A DNA stretch of 64,000 nt from an uncultured Planococcus sp. (lineage in GTDB: Bacteria; Bacillota; Bacilli; Bacillales_A; Planococcaceae), in assembly GCA_947502505.1 (NCBI GenBank), contig CANNAE010000003.1, positions 310,001 through 374,000 of the forward strand. Reading direction: 5' to 3'. Below the pieces are notes generated by a model. That model ran no database searches, had not been told where the DNA came from, and worked only from the letters and a program-made list of their open reading frames with translations. Shown here one piece after another: positions 49,095 to 57,577 of this stretch. Within the stretch, counting starts at the first letter, position 1; each line of letters opens with the position of its first letter. Position numbers and translations under genes: made by a program.

Positions 49095-49967
49095 ATGAAT
49101 CAGGTAATCGGGGTAGATATTGGGGGAACAAAAATCCGCATGGGAGTGATCGATGCAGAAGGGCGGATACTCGCAGAGCGGCAAGTAAAAACGGAATTTC
49201 CGCTGTATCCTTATTTAGAGAATCAGGTGTTGCTATTTTTAGAGGAGCATCCTGATGTGTCCGCAATCGGGATCGGCACGCACGGATTTGTCGACCCGAA
49301 AGCCGGAAGCATCGTGTTCGCGGGAGATATGCTGCCGGGCTGGACGGGGACGGAGGTCAAAGCGCCGCTCGAACAAGCGACAGGCCGCTATGTGGAAGTG
49401 GAGAACGATGCCAATTGCGCGGCGCTCGCTGAAGCAAAATTCGGCGCTGCACGGGGATTGGGACGAGTCGTCTGCATCACGCTTGGCACGGGTCTTGGCG
49501 GCGGCATCATCTGGGACGGCAAGCTGTTAAGCGGCGGGACACACGGCGGAGCTGCGGAACTGGGCCATATGATTTTGTATCCGAACGGTGCACGCTGCGC
49601 TTGCGGCCGGCTTGGCTGTGCGGAGCAATATGTATCCGGCACTGCCCTTGTACGGCGCATCCAGGAAGCGGGGTTGTCGGTAACGCCGCCGGAATTATTC
49701 GAACTGGCAGAAACAGACACCAAAGCACAACAGCTGGTCGCCGGATTCACTGAAGACTTGGCAATTTACATCAGCAGCTTGCAGGCTATTTTCGATATGG
49801 ACATGCTCATTATCGGCGGCGGGGTATCCGAATCAGCCTCGGCTTGGATCGATGATTTGAACAGCCAATTGGCAACCGTATTGCTGAATCCGCTGCCGGT
49901 CGAAGTGGCGCGATTCGAAAACGACGCCGGCATGCTCGGGGCGGCGCTGCTCGTTCTGGACCGGTAA
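49095..49967 (+). CDS. ROK-family sugar kinase, probable glucokinase
   Basis: Phosphorylates glucose released by the adjacent glucosidases. The 290-residue protein has the ATP phosphate loop IGVDIGGTKIRMG near residues 4-16, a second ATP motif TLGTGLGGGII, and the ROK zinc motif CACGRLGCAEQY near 168-179; EXXCGXXGC is standard for glucokinases. The second of two nearby ATGs (49095) has AAAGGA eight bases upstream; the first (49086) sits in that ribosome site. The gap to the glucosidase gene is 21 bases, so the two are co-transcribed. Confidence 0.88.
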   Translation: MNQVIGVDIGGTKIRMGVIDAEGRILAERQVKTEFPLYPYLENQVLLFLEEHPDVSAIGIGTHGFVDPKAGSIVFAGDMLPGWTGTEVKAPLEQATGRYVEVENDANCAALAEAKFGAARGLGRVVCITLGTGLGGGIIWDGKLLSGGTHGGAAELGHMILYPNGARCACGRLGCAEQYVSGTALVRRIQEAGLSVTPPELFELAETDTKAQQLVAGFTEDLAIYISSLQAIFDMDMLIIGGGVSESASAWIDDLNSQLATVLLNPLPVEVARFENDAGMLGAALLVLDR

Positions 49968-50104
49968 ACACGAGACTGCACTTGAAACTTCCTATTCCCT
50001 GTGAACCACTTTCACGAATACAGGCTTTGCAGGGAAGATGGGGCAGCCCGATGTAAGAGGAACACAGGCATTTAAAAAAACAATTGAAAAATTTAAAAAA
50101 TAGA

Positions 50105-50131
50105 TTGTGCAAACGTTTTCATTGTGATAAT
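50105..50131 (+). promoter_or_regulatory. Promoter and operator O1 of the sugar ABC operon
   Basis: TTGTGCAAACGTTTTCA (50105-50121), a LacI-family-type palindrome, lies directly in front of an extended -10 TTGTGATAAT (50122-50131). Repressor binding here would cover the -35/-10 spacer. Confidence 0.65.
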
Positions 50132-50147
50132 CTGTATTTAATTAATT

Positions 50148-50183
50148 ATTGGAAACGCTTACGGAGGAGTTTCCAATTTTTTT
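50148..50183 (+). terminator. Leader hairpin with T-run upstream of the sugar ABC operon
   Basis: ATTGGAAAC/GTTTCCAAT (9 perfect pairs, 12-base loop) followed by seven T. The left arm overlaps a near-cre match (TTGGAAACGCTTACG). It lies between operators O1 and O2, so it may be an attenuator for transcripts starting near 50138. Confidence 0.6.
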
Positions 50184-50190
50184 CGCTATA

Positions 50191-50210
50191 TTGTGCAATC
50201 GTTTGCACAA
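50191..50210. promoter_or_regulatory. Operator O2 of the sugar ABC operon
   Basis: TTGTGCAATCGTTTGCACAA is palindromic (one central mismatch), the classical LacI/MalR-type operator; the cognate repressor is probably the product of 53303-54322. It also resembles a cre site at 14 of 15 positions. Confidence 0.7.
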
Positions 50211-50231
50211 ACACTCAAAGGGGGAGTTCAA

Positions 50232-51536
50232 GTGAAGGAATTAAAGTTCAGCAAGGGGTTATTGGCATCTGTTTTATTGTCGGCGGGGGCACTTGCAGCA
50301 TGTAGTTCAGGGGATGAAGGATCAACGGCAGAAGGCGGCGGTGAACAAGTCACAGTCGATATCTTCCAGTTCAAAGTAGAGTTCAAAGACCAGTTTGAAG
50401 ACGTGGTCGCGCAATACGAAGAAGAAAATCCTGACGTCAATATCGAGATCACGACAGTCGGCGGCGGGGAAGATTACGGCGCTGCACTCCGTTCCCGTTT
50501 CGCTTCGGGCAACGAACCGGCCATCTTCAATATCGGTGGGCCACAGGATGTTGCGGATTGGAAAGATAATTTGACGGACCTGTCCGATACAGGGGCGGCA
50601 TCAGCTGCGCTTGATGGCACGCTAGAAGGCGTAACGGTTGAATCGGAAGTGCTCGGATTGCCGTACAACCAGGAAGGCTACGGATTTATCTACAATACAC
50701 GCCTATTTGAGGAAGCGGGAATTGATGCCGCATCTATCACGGATTATGCAAGTTTGGAAGAAGCGGTGAAAACGCTCGATTCGAAAAAAGATGAATTGGG
50801 GCTTGAATCGGTCTTCGCTTTGCCAGGCAAAGAAACTTGGGTGACGGGTCTTCATTTATCGAACACTTTCCTCGCGCCTGAGTTTGATAATAATGTCTTG
50901 ACGGCATACGAAGCAGATGCAGTGGAATTTGAATACGGTGAAGGCTTCAAGAAAATTCTCGATCTTCAAAACGAATATTCGAAACAGCCGACGGTCAGCC
51001 TCGACTATTCACAACAAGTGGAAGAGCTGTTCTCCCTTGAACGTGTAGCGATTATCCAGCAAGGGAACTGGGCATACGGCTCGATTGCGGGCATCGATCA
51101 GGAATTGGCAGACTCTGGCGTCAGCATGATGCCGATTCCGGTAGAAGGCTTGGAAGATGGCGGATTGCCGGTCGGCGTGCCGATGTATTGGGGCGTCAAC
51201 TCGAACCAAGATGAAGAAGTCGTGACAGCATCAAAAGATTTCCTCGACTGGCTCTACACTTCCGATGCTGGGAAAACGGCCGTTTTGGAAGATTTCAAAT
51301 TCATTCCTGCGTATGAAGGATATGACACATCTAAAATTACCGATCCAATGTCCAAAGCAATTTACGATGCTTCAGAAGCAGGAGAAACAATCGGCTGGGT
51401 CTTCATGGGCTATCCAACTGGATGGGGCCAAGATGAACTTGGTGCGAACATCCAGAAATATTTGAGCGACGAAGCAAGCTGGGACGAAGTGGTCGATTCA
51501 GCAAAAGCGGCATGGGAAACTGACCGCAGCGAGTAA
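50232..51536 (+). CDS. Sugar ABC transporter substrate-binding lipoprotein
   Basis: A 434-residue lipoprotein that captures sugar outside the cell. The start is GTG 50232 with GGGGGAG five bases upstream. A signal with lipobox LAAC (near residue 22) is followed by the MalE/solute-binding type 1 fold: GLPYNQEGYGFIYNTRLFEEAGID (near 140-163), IIQQGNWAYGSIAG and MYWGVNSNQDEE. Genes for two permeases and an alpha-glucosidase follow, so maltose or isomalto-oligosaccharides are the likely ligands. The gap to the upstream glucokinase gene is 264 bases with its own promoter and operators. Confidence 0.9.
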   Translation: MKELKFSKGLLASVLLSAGALAACSSGDEGSTAEGGGEQVTVDIFQFKVEFKDQFEDVVAQYEEENPDVNIEITTVGGGEDYGAALRSRFASGNEPAIFNIGGPQDVADWKDNLTDLSDTGAASAALDGTLEGVTVESEVLGLPYNQEGYGFIYNTRLFEEAGIDAASITDYASLEEAVKTLDSKKDELGLESVFALPGKETWVTGLHLSNTFLAPEFDNNVLTAYEADAVEFEYGEGFKKILDLQNEYSKQPTVSLDYSQQVEELFSLERVAIIQQGNWAYGSIAGIDQELADSGVSMMPIPVEGLEDGGLPVGVPMYWGVNSNQDEEVVTASKDFLDWLYTSDAGKTAVLEDFKFIPAYEGYDTSKITDPMSKAIYDASEAGETIGWVFMGYPTGWGQDELGANIQKYLSDEASWDEVVDSAKAAWETDRSE

Positions 51537-51613
51537 CTTGTCCATCAAACCAGAGCAGCCAATGTGCTGCTTTGTTTTGTTTCAGGACATCATTCAGAAA
51601 GTGAGGCTAAAAT

Positions 51614-52474
51614 ATGCGTACACGGGATCTTTCCTATTGGTTGTTTTTAGCGCCGGTGCTTCTGGCACTTGGCTTGGTAGTGGTCGTGCCGATGGTGCTC
51701 GGTCTGTTCTATTCATTTACGGCATGGAATGGCATTCAAACCGGCGAATTTGTCGGGTTTCAAAACTACATAAATTTGTTCAAGGATGAACGCTTCCTGG
51801 ACTCGCTTTGGTTTACGACGAAATTTTCGGTCGTGTCGGTCATTTTGATCAATTTCATCGGGCTGTCGCTCGCATTGATTGTCACATCGAAGATCAAGAC
51901 GAGCAGTTTGCTGCGCACGACTTTTTTCATGCCGAACTTAATCGGCGGATTGATCCTCGGATTTATCTGGCAGTTCATTTTCCTGAAAGTGTTTGCGAGC
52001 GTCGGCGAAGCGGTCGGCATGGAAAGCTTGCAGGCTTGGCTGTCAACGACCGAAACCGGTTTTTGGGGGCTGGTCATCTTGATGAGCTGGCAAATGGCCG
52101 GATACATCATGGTCATCTACATCGCCTATTTGGAAGGCTTGCCGAATGAATTGATCGAAGCGGCTGAAATTGACGGCGCATCGACGATACAGCGCTTCCG
52201 CTATATCATCTTCCCGCTTGTCGCACCGGCTTTCACCGTCAGCATGTTCCTGACATTATCGAATACATTCAAGCTGTACGACCAGAACTTGTCGCTGACA
52301 GCAGGGGGCCCGTATAACTCAACGGAAATGGTCGCGATGGAAATTTTCAAGACAGCGTTCGTGCAAAATGCCTTCGCCTATGCGCAGGCAAAAGCGATCA
52401 TCTTCTTCTTGATCGTCGCGGTCATCGCCCTTGTCCAAGTGTATATCAATAAACGCCGGGAGGTCGAAATGTAA
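51614..52474 (+). CDS. Sugar ABC transporter permease, MalF-like
   Basis: A 286-residue membrane subunit with about six helices and the EAA loop (EAAEIDGASTIQRFRYIIFPL, near 190-210) that docks on the ATPase. It lacks the large periplasmic loop of enterobacterial MalF, as usual in Firmicutes. The start is ATG 51614. It overlaps the next permease gene by one base (TAATG), so translation is coupled. Confidence 0.9.
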   Translation: MRTRDLSYWLFLAPVLLALGLVVVVPMVLGLFYSFTAWNGIQTGEFVGFQNYINLFKDERFLDSLWFTTKFSVVSVILINFIGLSLALIVTSKIKTSSLLRTTFFMPNLIGGLILGFIWQFIFLKVFASVGEAVGMESLQAWLSTTETGFWGLVILMSWQMAGYIMVIYIAYLEGLPNELIEAAEIDGASTIQRFRYIIFPLVAPAFTVSMFLTLSNTFKLYDQNLSLTAGGPYNSTEMVAMEIFKTAFVQNAFAYAQAKAIIFFLIVAVIALVQVYINKRREVEM

Positions 52475-53289
52475 TGCGCAACCGCTGGAATATAAAAGTC
52501 GAAGTGCTCGGCATCTTGCTGGCGATCCTCTGGTTATTGCCATTTTACTTAATGTTCGTCAATTCCTTCAAATCGAAAAAGGAAATTTTTCTCGACACGA
52601 CGAGCCCTCCGGAAGCGTGGAGTTTCGATAATTACATCACGGCTTTCCAGGAACTCGATTTTCTTAGAACCTTGTTCAATTCTTTATTGATCACCGTCGT
52701 CAGCGTCGTGTTGATCGTCTTGTTCTCGGCGATGGCAGCTTATGCCTTGTCGCGGGCGAAAAGCAAGATCTCCACATTCTTGTTCTTCCTGTTCGTCTCG
52801 GCGATGCTCATCCCGTTTCAATCGGTGATGATTCCGCTCGTCACGGTGTTCGGGCAATTCGATATGTTGAACCGCGGCGGACTGATTTTCATGTATATCG
52901 GTTTCGGTGCGAGCCTGTCGATTTTCCTGTATCATGGTGCTTTGAATAATGTCCCGAAATCACTCGATGAAGCGGCGAAAATCGATGGCGCGAACCGCTG
53001 GCAGGTGTTTTGGCACATCATTTTCCCAATACTCAAGCCGATCACGGTAACGGTCGCGATACTCAACATCATCTGGATCTGGAACGATTACTTATTGCCG
53101 TCGCTGGTCATCAACACGACCGGCAGCGAAACGATCCCGCTGAAGATGTTCTTCTTCTTCGGCGAGTATACGAAGCAATGGCATTTGGCGCTTGCGGGAC
53201 TTACGCTGGCGATCATTCCGGTCATTATCTTCTATTTCTTTGCACAACGCTCGATCATTAAAGGTGTCTCGGACGGCGCTGTAAAATAA
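52474..53289 (+). CDS. Sugar ABC transporter permease, MalG-like
   Basis: A 271-residue membrane subunit with six helices; the EAA loop DEAAKIDGANRWQVFWHIIFP lies near 168-188. Its start codon overlaps the stop of the malF-like gene. No ATPase gene follows; in Bacilli a shared MsmX-like ATPase encoded elsewhere commonly energises such importers, and the same is expected here. Confidence 0.9.
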   Translation: MRNRWNIKVEVLGILLAILWLLPFYLMFVNSFKSKKEIFLDTTSPPEAWSFDNYITAFQELDFLRTLFNSLLITVVSVVLIVLFSAMAAYALSRAKSKISTFLFFLFVSAMLIPFQSVMIPLVTVFGQFDMLNRGGLIFMYIGFGASLSIFLYHGALNNVPKSLDEAAKIDGANRWQVFWHIIFPILKPITVTVAILNIIWIWNDYLLPSLVINTTGSETIPLKMFFFFGEYTKQWHLALAGLTLAIIPVIIFYFFAQRSIIKGVSDGAVK

Positions 53290-53302
53290 GGGGGAAAACG
53301 CG

Positions 53303-54322
53303 ATGGCGATTACAATTAAAGATGTCGCAAAAGTGGCGGAAGTTTCGCCGGCGACGGTCTCCCGGGTTATTGCAGATCATCCGAAGATCACCCCGAAAAC
53401 CAAGCGAAAAGTGCGGCAGGCGATGGAAGAGCTCGGTTATTACCCGAATTTCCAGGCGCGCAATTTGGTGGCGCAAAAAAGCAAGGCGATCGGCGTCGTC
53501 ATGGAGAATTCCACCACGCTTGCTTTCCAGAACCCGTTTTTCCCGGAAGTCTTGCGCGGCATTTCGGTCAGCGCCCATCAAAGCCAGTACGGTCTGTATT
53601 TATCGACCAGTGCGACCGAGCAGGAAATCTACGAAGAAGTCGTGGCGATGACACAAGGCAAGCGCGTCGATGGCGTTATCTTGCTGTATTCTAAAATTGA
53701 TGATAAAATCTTGGACTACCTACTAGCGAATGGCGTCCCGTTTTCAGTGGTCGGGCGGCCCTATACGCGCCCGGATGCCATCTCTTATGTAGATAACGAC
53801 AATGTCGCCATTGCGAAGGAAGTGGTGGGCCATTTGATTTCACTGGGCCACCGGGATATTTCCTTTGTCGGCGGCGCATCCGATTTCATCGTGTCTGCGG
53901 ACCGCTTGAGCGGCTACCGGCAAGCATTAGCTGAAGCTGGAATCCCGTTCCCTTCGGAATATGTGGTCACACAGGAAGCGATGGAAGGCCACGAACAGCA
54001 GGCGATCCGTAATTTGATGGAACAGAAAAACCCGCCGACCGCCATCGTCACGCACGATGATTTGGTCGCATATGAAGTGATTAGTTATTTGGAGGATTTG
54101 AATATTGCTGTCCCCGCTGACGTATCGATTGTCGGATTCAACAACCATACTTTGTCGAGCCATTTAAAACCGCCGCTCAGTACGGTGGATATCTCGATTT
54201 TCGACCTTGGAGTGGAAGCGGCGAATCTGGTATTGGAAAAAATAAACGATGGCAATGCAGCCCCGCGGAACATCGTCGTTCCGGCGACCTTGATCGAAAG
54301 GGGTTCTTGTCAAAGTCTTTGA
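53303..54322 (+). CDS. LacI-family transcription regulator (MalR-like)
   Basis: A 339-residue repressor: HTH at residues 2-50 (ITIKDVAKVAEVSPATVSRVI) and a periplasmic-binding-like sugar domain at about 60-330. It is encoded inside the sugar operon between the permease and second glucosidase genes (13 and 12 base gaps), so it autoregulates with the operon. The palindromes at 50105 and 50191 fit its operator type. The inducer is probably maltose or an isomalto-oligosaccharide. Confidence 0.9.
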   Translation: MAITIKDVAKVAEVSPATVSRVIADHPKITPKTKRKVRQAMEELGYYPNFQARNLVAQKSKAIGVVMENSTTLAFQNPFFPEVLRGISVSAHQSQYGLYLSTSATEQEIYEEVVAMTQGKRVDGVILLYSKIDDKILDYLLANGVPFSVVGRPYTRPDAISYVDNDNVAIAKEVVGHLISLGHRDISFVGGASDFIVSADRLSGYRQALAEAGIPFPSEYVVTQEAMEGHEQQAIRNLMEQKNPPTAIVTHDDLVAYEVISYLEDLNIAVPADVSIVGFNNHTLSSHLKPPLSTVDISIFDLGVEAANLVLEKINDGNAAPRNIVVPATLIERGSCQSL

Positions 54323-54334
54323 AAGGACACGATT

Positions 54335-55951
54335 ATGAAGAAAACATGGTGGAAAGAGGCCGTGGCGTACCAAGTCTATCCGCGCAGCTTCAACGACTCG
54401 AATGGAGACGGCATCGGAGATATCAACGGCGTCACGGAAAAACTGGATTATTTGAAAGAACTCGGCATCGATGTCATCTGGATTTGCCCGATGTATAAGT
54501 CACCGAATGATGATAATGGCTACGACATCAGCGATTATCAGGAAATCATGGATGAACTCGGGACGATGGAAGATTTCGACCGCCTGCTCGAAGAAGTGCA
54601 TGCGCGCGGGATGAAGTTGATCATCGACCTCGTCATCAACCATACGAGCGATGAGCATCCGTGGTTCATGGAATCGCGTTCGTCGCTCGACAACCCGAAA
54701 CGCGATTGGTATATTTGGCGCGACCGCCCGACCAATTGGGAAAGTATTTTCGGCGGGCCGGCATGGGAATTGGATGAGCAGACCGGGCAATATTATTTGC
54801 ACATCTTCTCGAAAAAACAGCCGGACTTGAACTGGGAAAACAAAGAAGTTCGCCAAGAGCTCTACAAAATGGTCAACTGGTGGCTCGATAAAGGCATTGA
54901 CGGATTCCGTGTCGACGCTATCAGCCACATCAAGAAAGATTTCAGCGATTTGCCGATTGAAGAAGGCAAACCGTGGGTGCCGGCATGGGAGAAAATGATG
55001 AATGTTGATGGCATCCAGCCGCTGCTTGCGGAATTGCGTGATGAGACCTTTGCGAAATACGACATCATGACCGTCGGGGAAGCGAACGGCGTCTACGCGG
55101 AAGATATCGATGAATGGATCAGCGAAGAAGACGGCAAATTCGATATGGTGTTCCAGTTTGAGGATTTGACGCTTTGGGACAACGATGTCAAACAAGGCAT
55201 TAACGTCAATGACTTGAAAACCGTCTTGACGCGCTGGCAAAAAGCAGTGGATGGCGTCGGCTGGAATGCGTTGTTCATCGAAAACCATGACAAGCCGCGC
55301 GTCGTCTCGACATGGGGCAATGATGGCGAATACTGGCGCGAAAGTGCGACAGCGCTCGCTTGCATGTATTTCTTCATGCAAGGGACGCCATTCATTTACC
55401 AGGGCCAGGAAATTGGCATGACCAATGCGCCGTTCGAGGAAATCCATCATTATGACGATGTCCATACACATAATTTGTATTTCTACAATTTAGCGGAAGG
55501 CATGGAACACGATGCCATCATGACTTTATTGAAATCGACGAGCCGCGACCATTCCCGTACGCCGATGCAATGGAACGCGGACCAAAATGCGGGATTCACG
55601 ACAGGTACTCCGTGGCTGCAGATGAACCCGAATTTCGAATGGCTCAATGTCGAGAGCCAAATGCAAGACCCAGCCTCTGTTTTATCCTTTTATAAGCAAA
55701 TGATCTTTTTGCGCAAAAATATGGAAGTTTTGGTCTATGGCAGTTACGACTTAGCCGAGACCGAGTGCGAGGACGTCTACGCTTATACACGTACGCAAGG
55801 CGACGAGCAGGTACTCATCCTTTCGAACTTGGGAAGTACCATATGTGCTTGGCAGGAACCCGAAGGCGCAGAACTATTGTTGGCCAACTATCAAGAACGT
55901 GATGCACATCAGCTGAAACCATACGAAGCGCGGGTATACAAGCTCGCTTGA
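54335..55951 (+). CDS. Alpha-glucosidase GH13_31, alpha-1,4-type
   Basis: A 538-residue cytoplasmic glucosidase. Catalytic residues: D194 (GFRVDAISHI), E249 (TVGEANG) and D319 (ENHDKPR). The residue after the nucleophile is Ala, which in this subfamily goes with alpha-1,4 specificity (maltose, maltodextrin) rather than the Val of the paralogue at 47463. It is the last gene of the sugar ABC operon, 12 bases after the lacI-like gene, and is closed by a strong terminator at 55967. Together with the paralogue it lets the cell use mixed alpha-glucosides. Confidence 0.9.
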   Translation: MKKTWWKEAVAYQVYPRSFNDSNGDGIGDINGVTEKLDYLKELGIDVIWICPMYKSPNDDNGYDISDYQEIMDELGTMEDFDRLLEEVHARGMKLIIDLVINHTSDEHPWFMESRSSLDNPKRDWYIWRDRPTNWESIFGGPAWELDEQTGQYYLHIFSKKQPDLNWENKEVRQELYKMVNWWLDKGIDGFRVDAISHIKKDFSDLPIEEGKPWVPAWEKMMNVDGIQPLLAELRDETFAKYDIMTVGEANGVYAEDIDEWISEEDGKFDMVFQFEDLTLWDNDVKQGINVNDLKTVLTRWQKAVDGVGWNALFIENHDKPRVVSTWGNDGEYWRESATALACMYFFMQGTPFIYQGQEIGMTNAPFEEIHHYDDVHTHNLYFYNLAEGMEHDAIMTLLKSTSRDHSRTPMQWNADQNAGFTTGTPWLQMNPNFEWLNVESQMQDPASVLSFYKQMIFLRKNMEVLVYGSYDLAETECEDVYAYTRTQGDEQVLILSNLGSTICAWQEPEGAELLLANYQERDAHQLKPYEARVYKLA

Positions 55952-55966
55952 TGATGACTCAAAATG

Positions 55967-56018
55967 AAAAACGCTTTTCCCGATTGGCCACAAGGCTGTT
56001 CGGGAAAAGCGTTTTTTT
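55967..56018. terminator. Bidirectional terminator between the sugar operon and pgi
   Basis: AAAACGCTTTTCCCGA pairs with TCGGGAAAAGCGTTTT around a long loop, T-run at the end; pgi's stop codon begins at 56018. Confidence 0.9.
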
Positions 56019-57295
56019 TAGAATCCTGGTTTTTTCAACAGTTTGAAGATATTGTTCTTGTATTCCTCCACACCCGGCTGGTCGAATGGGTTGATGCCGA
56101 GAAGGTATGCGCTATAGGCGCAGCTCAGCATATAGAAATACAGCAAATGGCCGATCTGGGATTCATCGATGCGGTCCACCGTCAAGCTCATTTGCGGCAC
56201 ACCGCCGGATAGATGGGCGTTTGATGTGCCTTTATGGGCGATATGGTTGAATTCCTGCAAGGACAAGCCGGCGATATAATTCAATTCGTCGCCGTCTTCA
56301 GGCGTTTCGAAAATCTCCAAATCTTGCTGTGCTTCTTTCACCAGCAGGAAGGTTTCGAACAAGTTGCGCTGCCCGTCCTGGATGAATTGGCCGAGCGAGT
56401 GCAAGTCAGTCGTAAAGACGACCGATGCCGGGAAGATGCCTTTTCCTTCTTTCCCTTCGCTTTCGCCGAATAATTGTTTCCACCATTCCTGGACGAACGA
56501 CAGCTTCGGTTCGAAGATAGCGTTGACTTCTGTCGTATAGCCTTGGACATACAAATGATGGCGTATTGCAGCATACTGCATCGCCGGATTGCTGTCAGGG
56601 CCCGCCTCCCGGTAAGTAGTTTCCGCTTCTTTTGCGCCTTCTAGGAGCTTGCGGATCGAGTGGCCGGCAGCAGCAATCGGCAATAGCCCGACTGCCGTGA
56701 AGACGGAGTAGCGCCCGCCGACATCATCCGGCACGACGAAACGTTCATAGCCTTTTGTTTCGGCCAATTGGCGAAGCGCCCCTTTTTCCGCGTCCGTTGT
56801 CACGATGATCCGTTCGGCTGCACCGTCGCCATAACGTTTTTCCATATAATCGCGCAGGAAACGGAACGCAATGGCCGGCTCTGTCGTTTTACCCGATTTC
56901 GAGATGACATTGACGACAACTTCTTTGCCTTCTAGATGTGCAAGCAATTGCTTCAAGTATTCGCCGCTTACTTGATGTCCCGCAAACAGCACTTCCAATT
57001 GCTCATCTTTCGGGAAATAAGGCGATAGCGCAGAAAGCACAGCTTTTGCCCCAAGATAGGAGCCGCCGATCCCGATGACGACCATAACGTCCGCTTTGTC
57101 GCGAATCGCTTTAGCGGTATCTTCGATTTTTGCCAGGAAATCCTCCGGCAAAGAAGACGGCCAGTCCAGCCAGCCGAGAAAATCGGAGCCGGCTCCTTTT
57201 TTCTCGTACAGGTCCTCCTGGATTTGCTGCAAACGTGTTTTCATTTTGAGATCCACTGCGGACTCGATGGCTTCAGAATATGTTAAATTAATCAT
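56018..57295 (-). CDS. pgi: Glucose-6-phosphate isomerase
   Basis: Interconverts glucose-6-phosphate and fructose-6-phosphate, the second step of glycolysis. The 425-residue protein has the sugar-binding VIGIGGSYLGAKAVL (near 72-86), the SIS-type SKSGKTTEPA (near 134-143), GGRYSVFTAVGLLP (near 195-208) and the C-terminal SLQEFNHIAHKGTSNAHLSGG. The ATG at 57295 is preferred (GAGGAGG six bases upstream). Placing pgi beside a sugar locus is convenient but it has its own promoter and lies in the opposite direction. Confidence 0.95.
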   Translation of the reverse strand: MINLTYSEAIESAVDLKMKTRLQQIQEDLYEKKGAGSDFLGWLDWPSSLPEDFLAKIEDTAKAIRDKADVMVVIGIGGSYLGAKAVLSALSPYFPKDEQLEVLFAGHQVSGEYLKQLLAHLEGKEVVVNVISKSGKTTEPAIAFRFLRDYMEKRYGDGAAERIIVTTDAEKGALRQLAETKGYERFVVPDDVGGRYSVFTAVGLLPIAAAGHSIRKLLEGAKEAETTYREAGPDSNPAMQYAAIRHHLYVQGYTTEVNAIFEPKLSFVQEWWKQLFGESEGKEGKGIFPASVVFTTDLHSLGQFIQDGQRNLFETFLLVKEAQQDLEIFETPEDGDELNYIAGLSLQEFNHIAHKGTSNAHLSGGVPQMSLTVDRIDESQIGHLLYFYMLSCAYSAYLLGINPFDQPGVEEYKNNIFKLLKKPGF

Positions 57296-57442
57296 AAGCA
57301 TCCTCCTCTTCTATGATTACTGATTTTACCATAGTGAAGGAAATGATAGCAGATATAGAAAGAAAAACTGCAAAGCTTCGAAAACGAGGGAATCGGGTTT
57401 GCTTCGGTGCCACTTATTGGTAAAATAAAAAGAAACTTCAAT

Positions 57443-57490
57443 TAGCCTGGGTTGTATTTTATGTGAGTACCGCCTAACAGGCTATTTTTT
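57443..57490 (+). terminator. Weak hairpin with T-run before the PBP gene
   Basis: TAGCCTG/CAGGCTA, seven pairs with a 28-base loop and six T. It may be a leader attenuator or an insulator; stem is short for its loop. Confidence 0.4.
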
Positions 57491-57577
57491 GAAGGAAGCT
57501 TATTAATATTTTGTCCAATAAGTGAAATTAGGCAAAATGCTAAAGCGTAAGCTAGAAAGCTACAGGAGGTCAGGACA

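Noticed and set aside
54500-55471. 323-codon open frame on the minus strand inside the second glucosidase gene
   Set aside because: Fully antisense to a clear GH13 gene, no ribosome site, low-complexity translation rich in Ile/Phe/His; a shadow of the codon bias.
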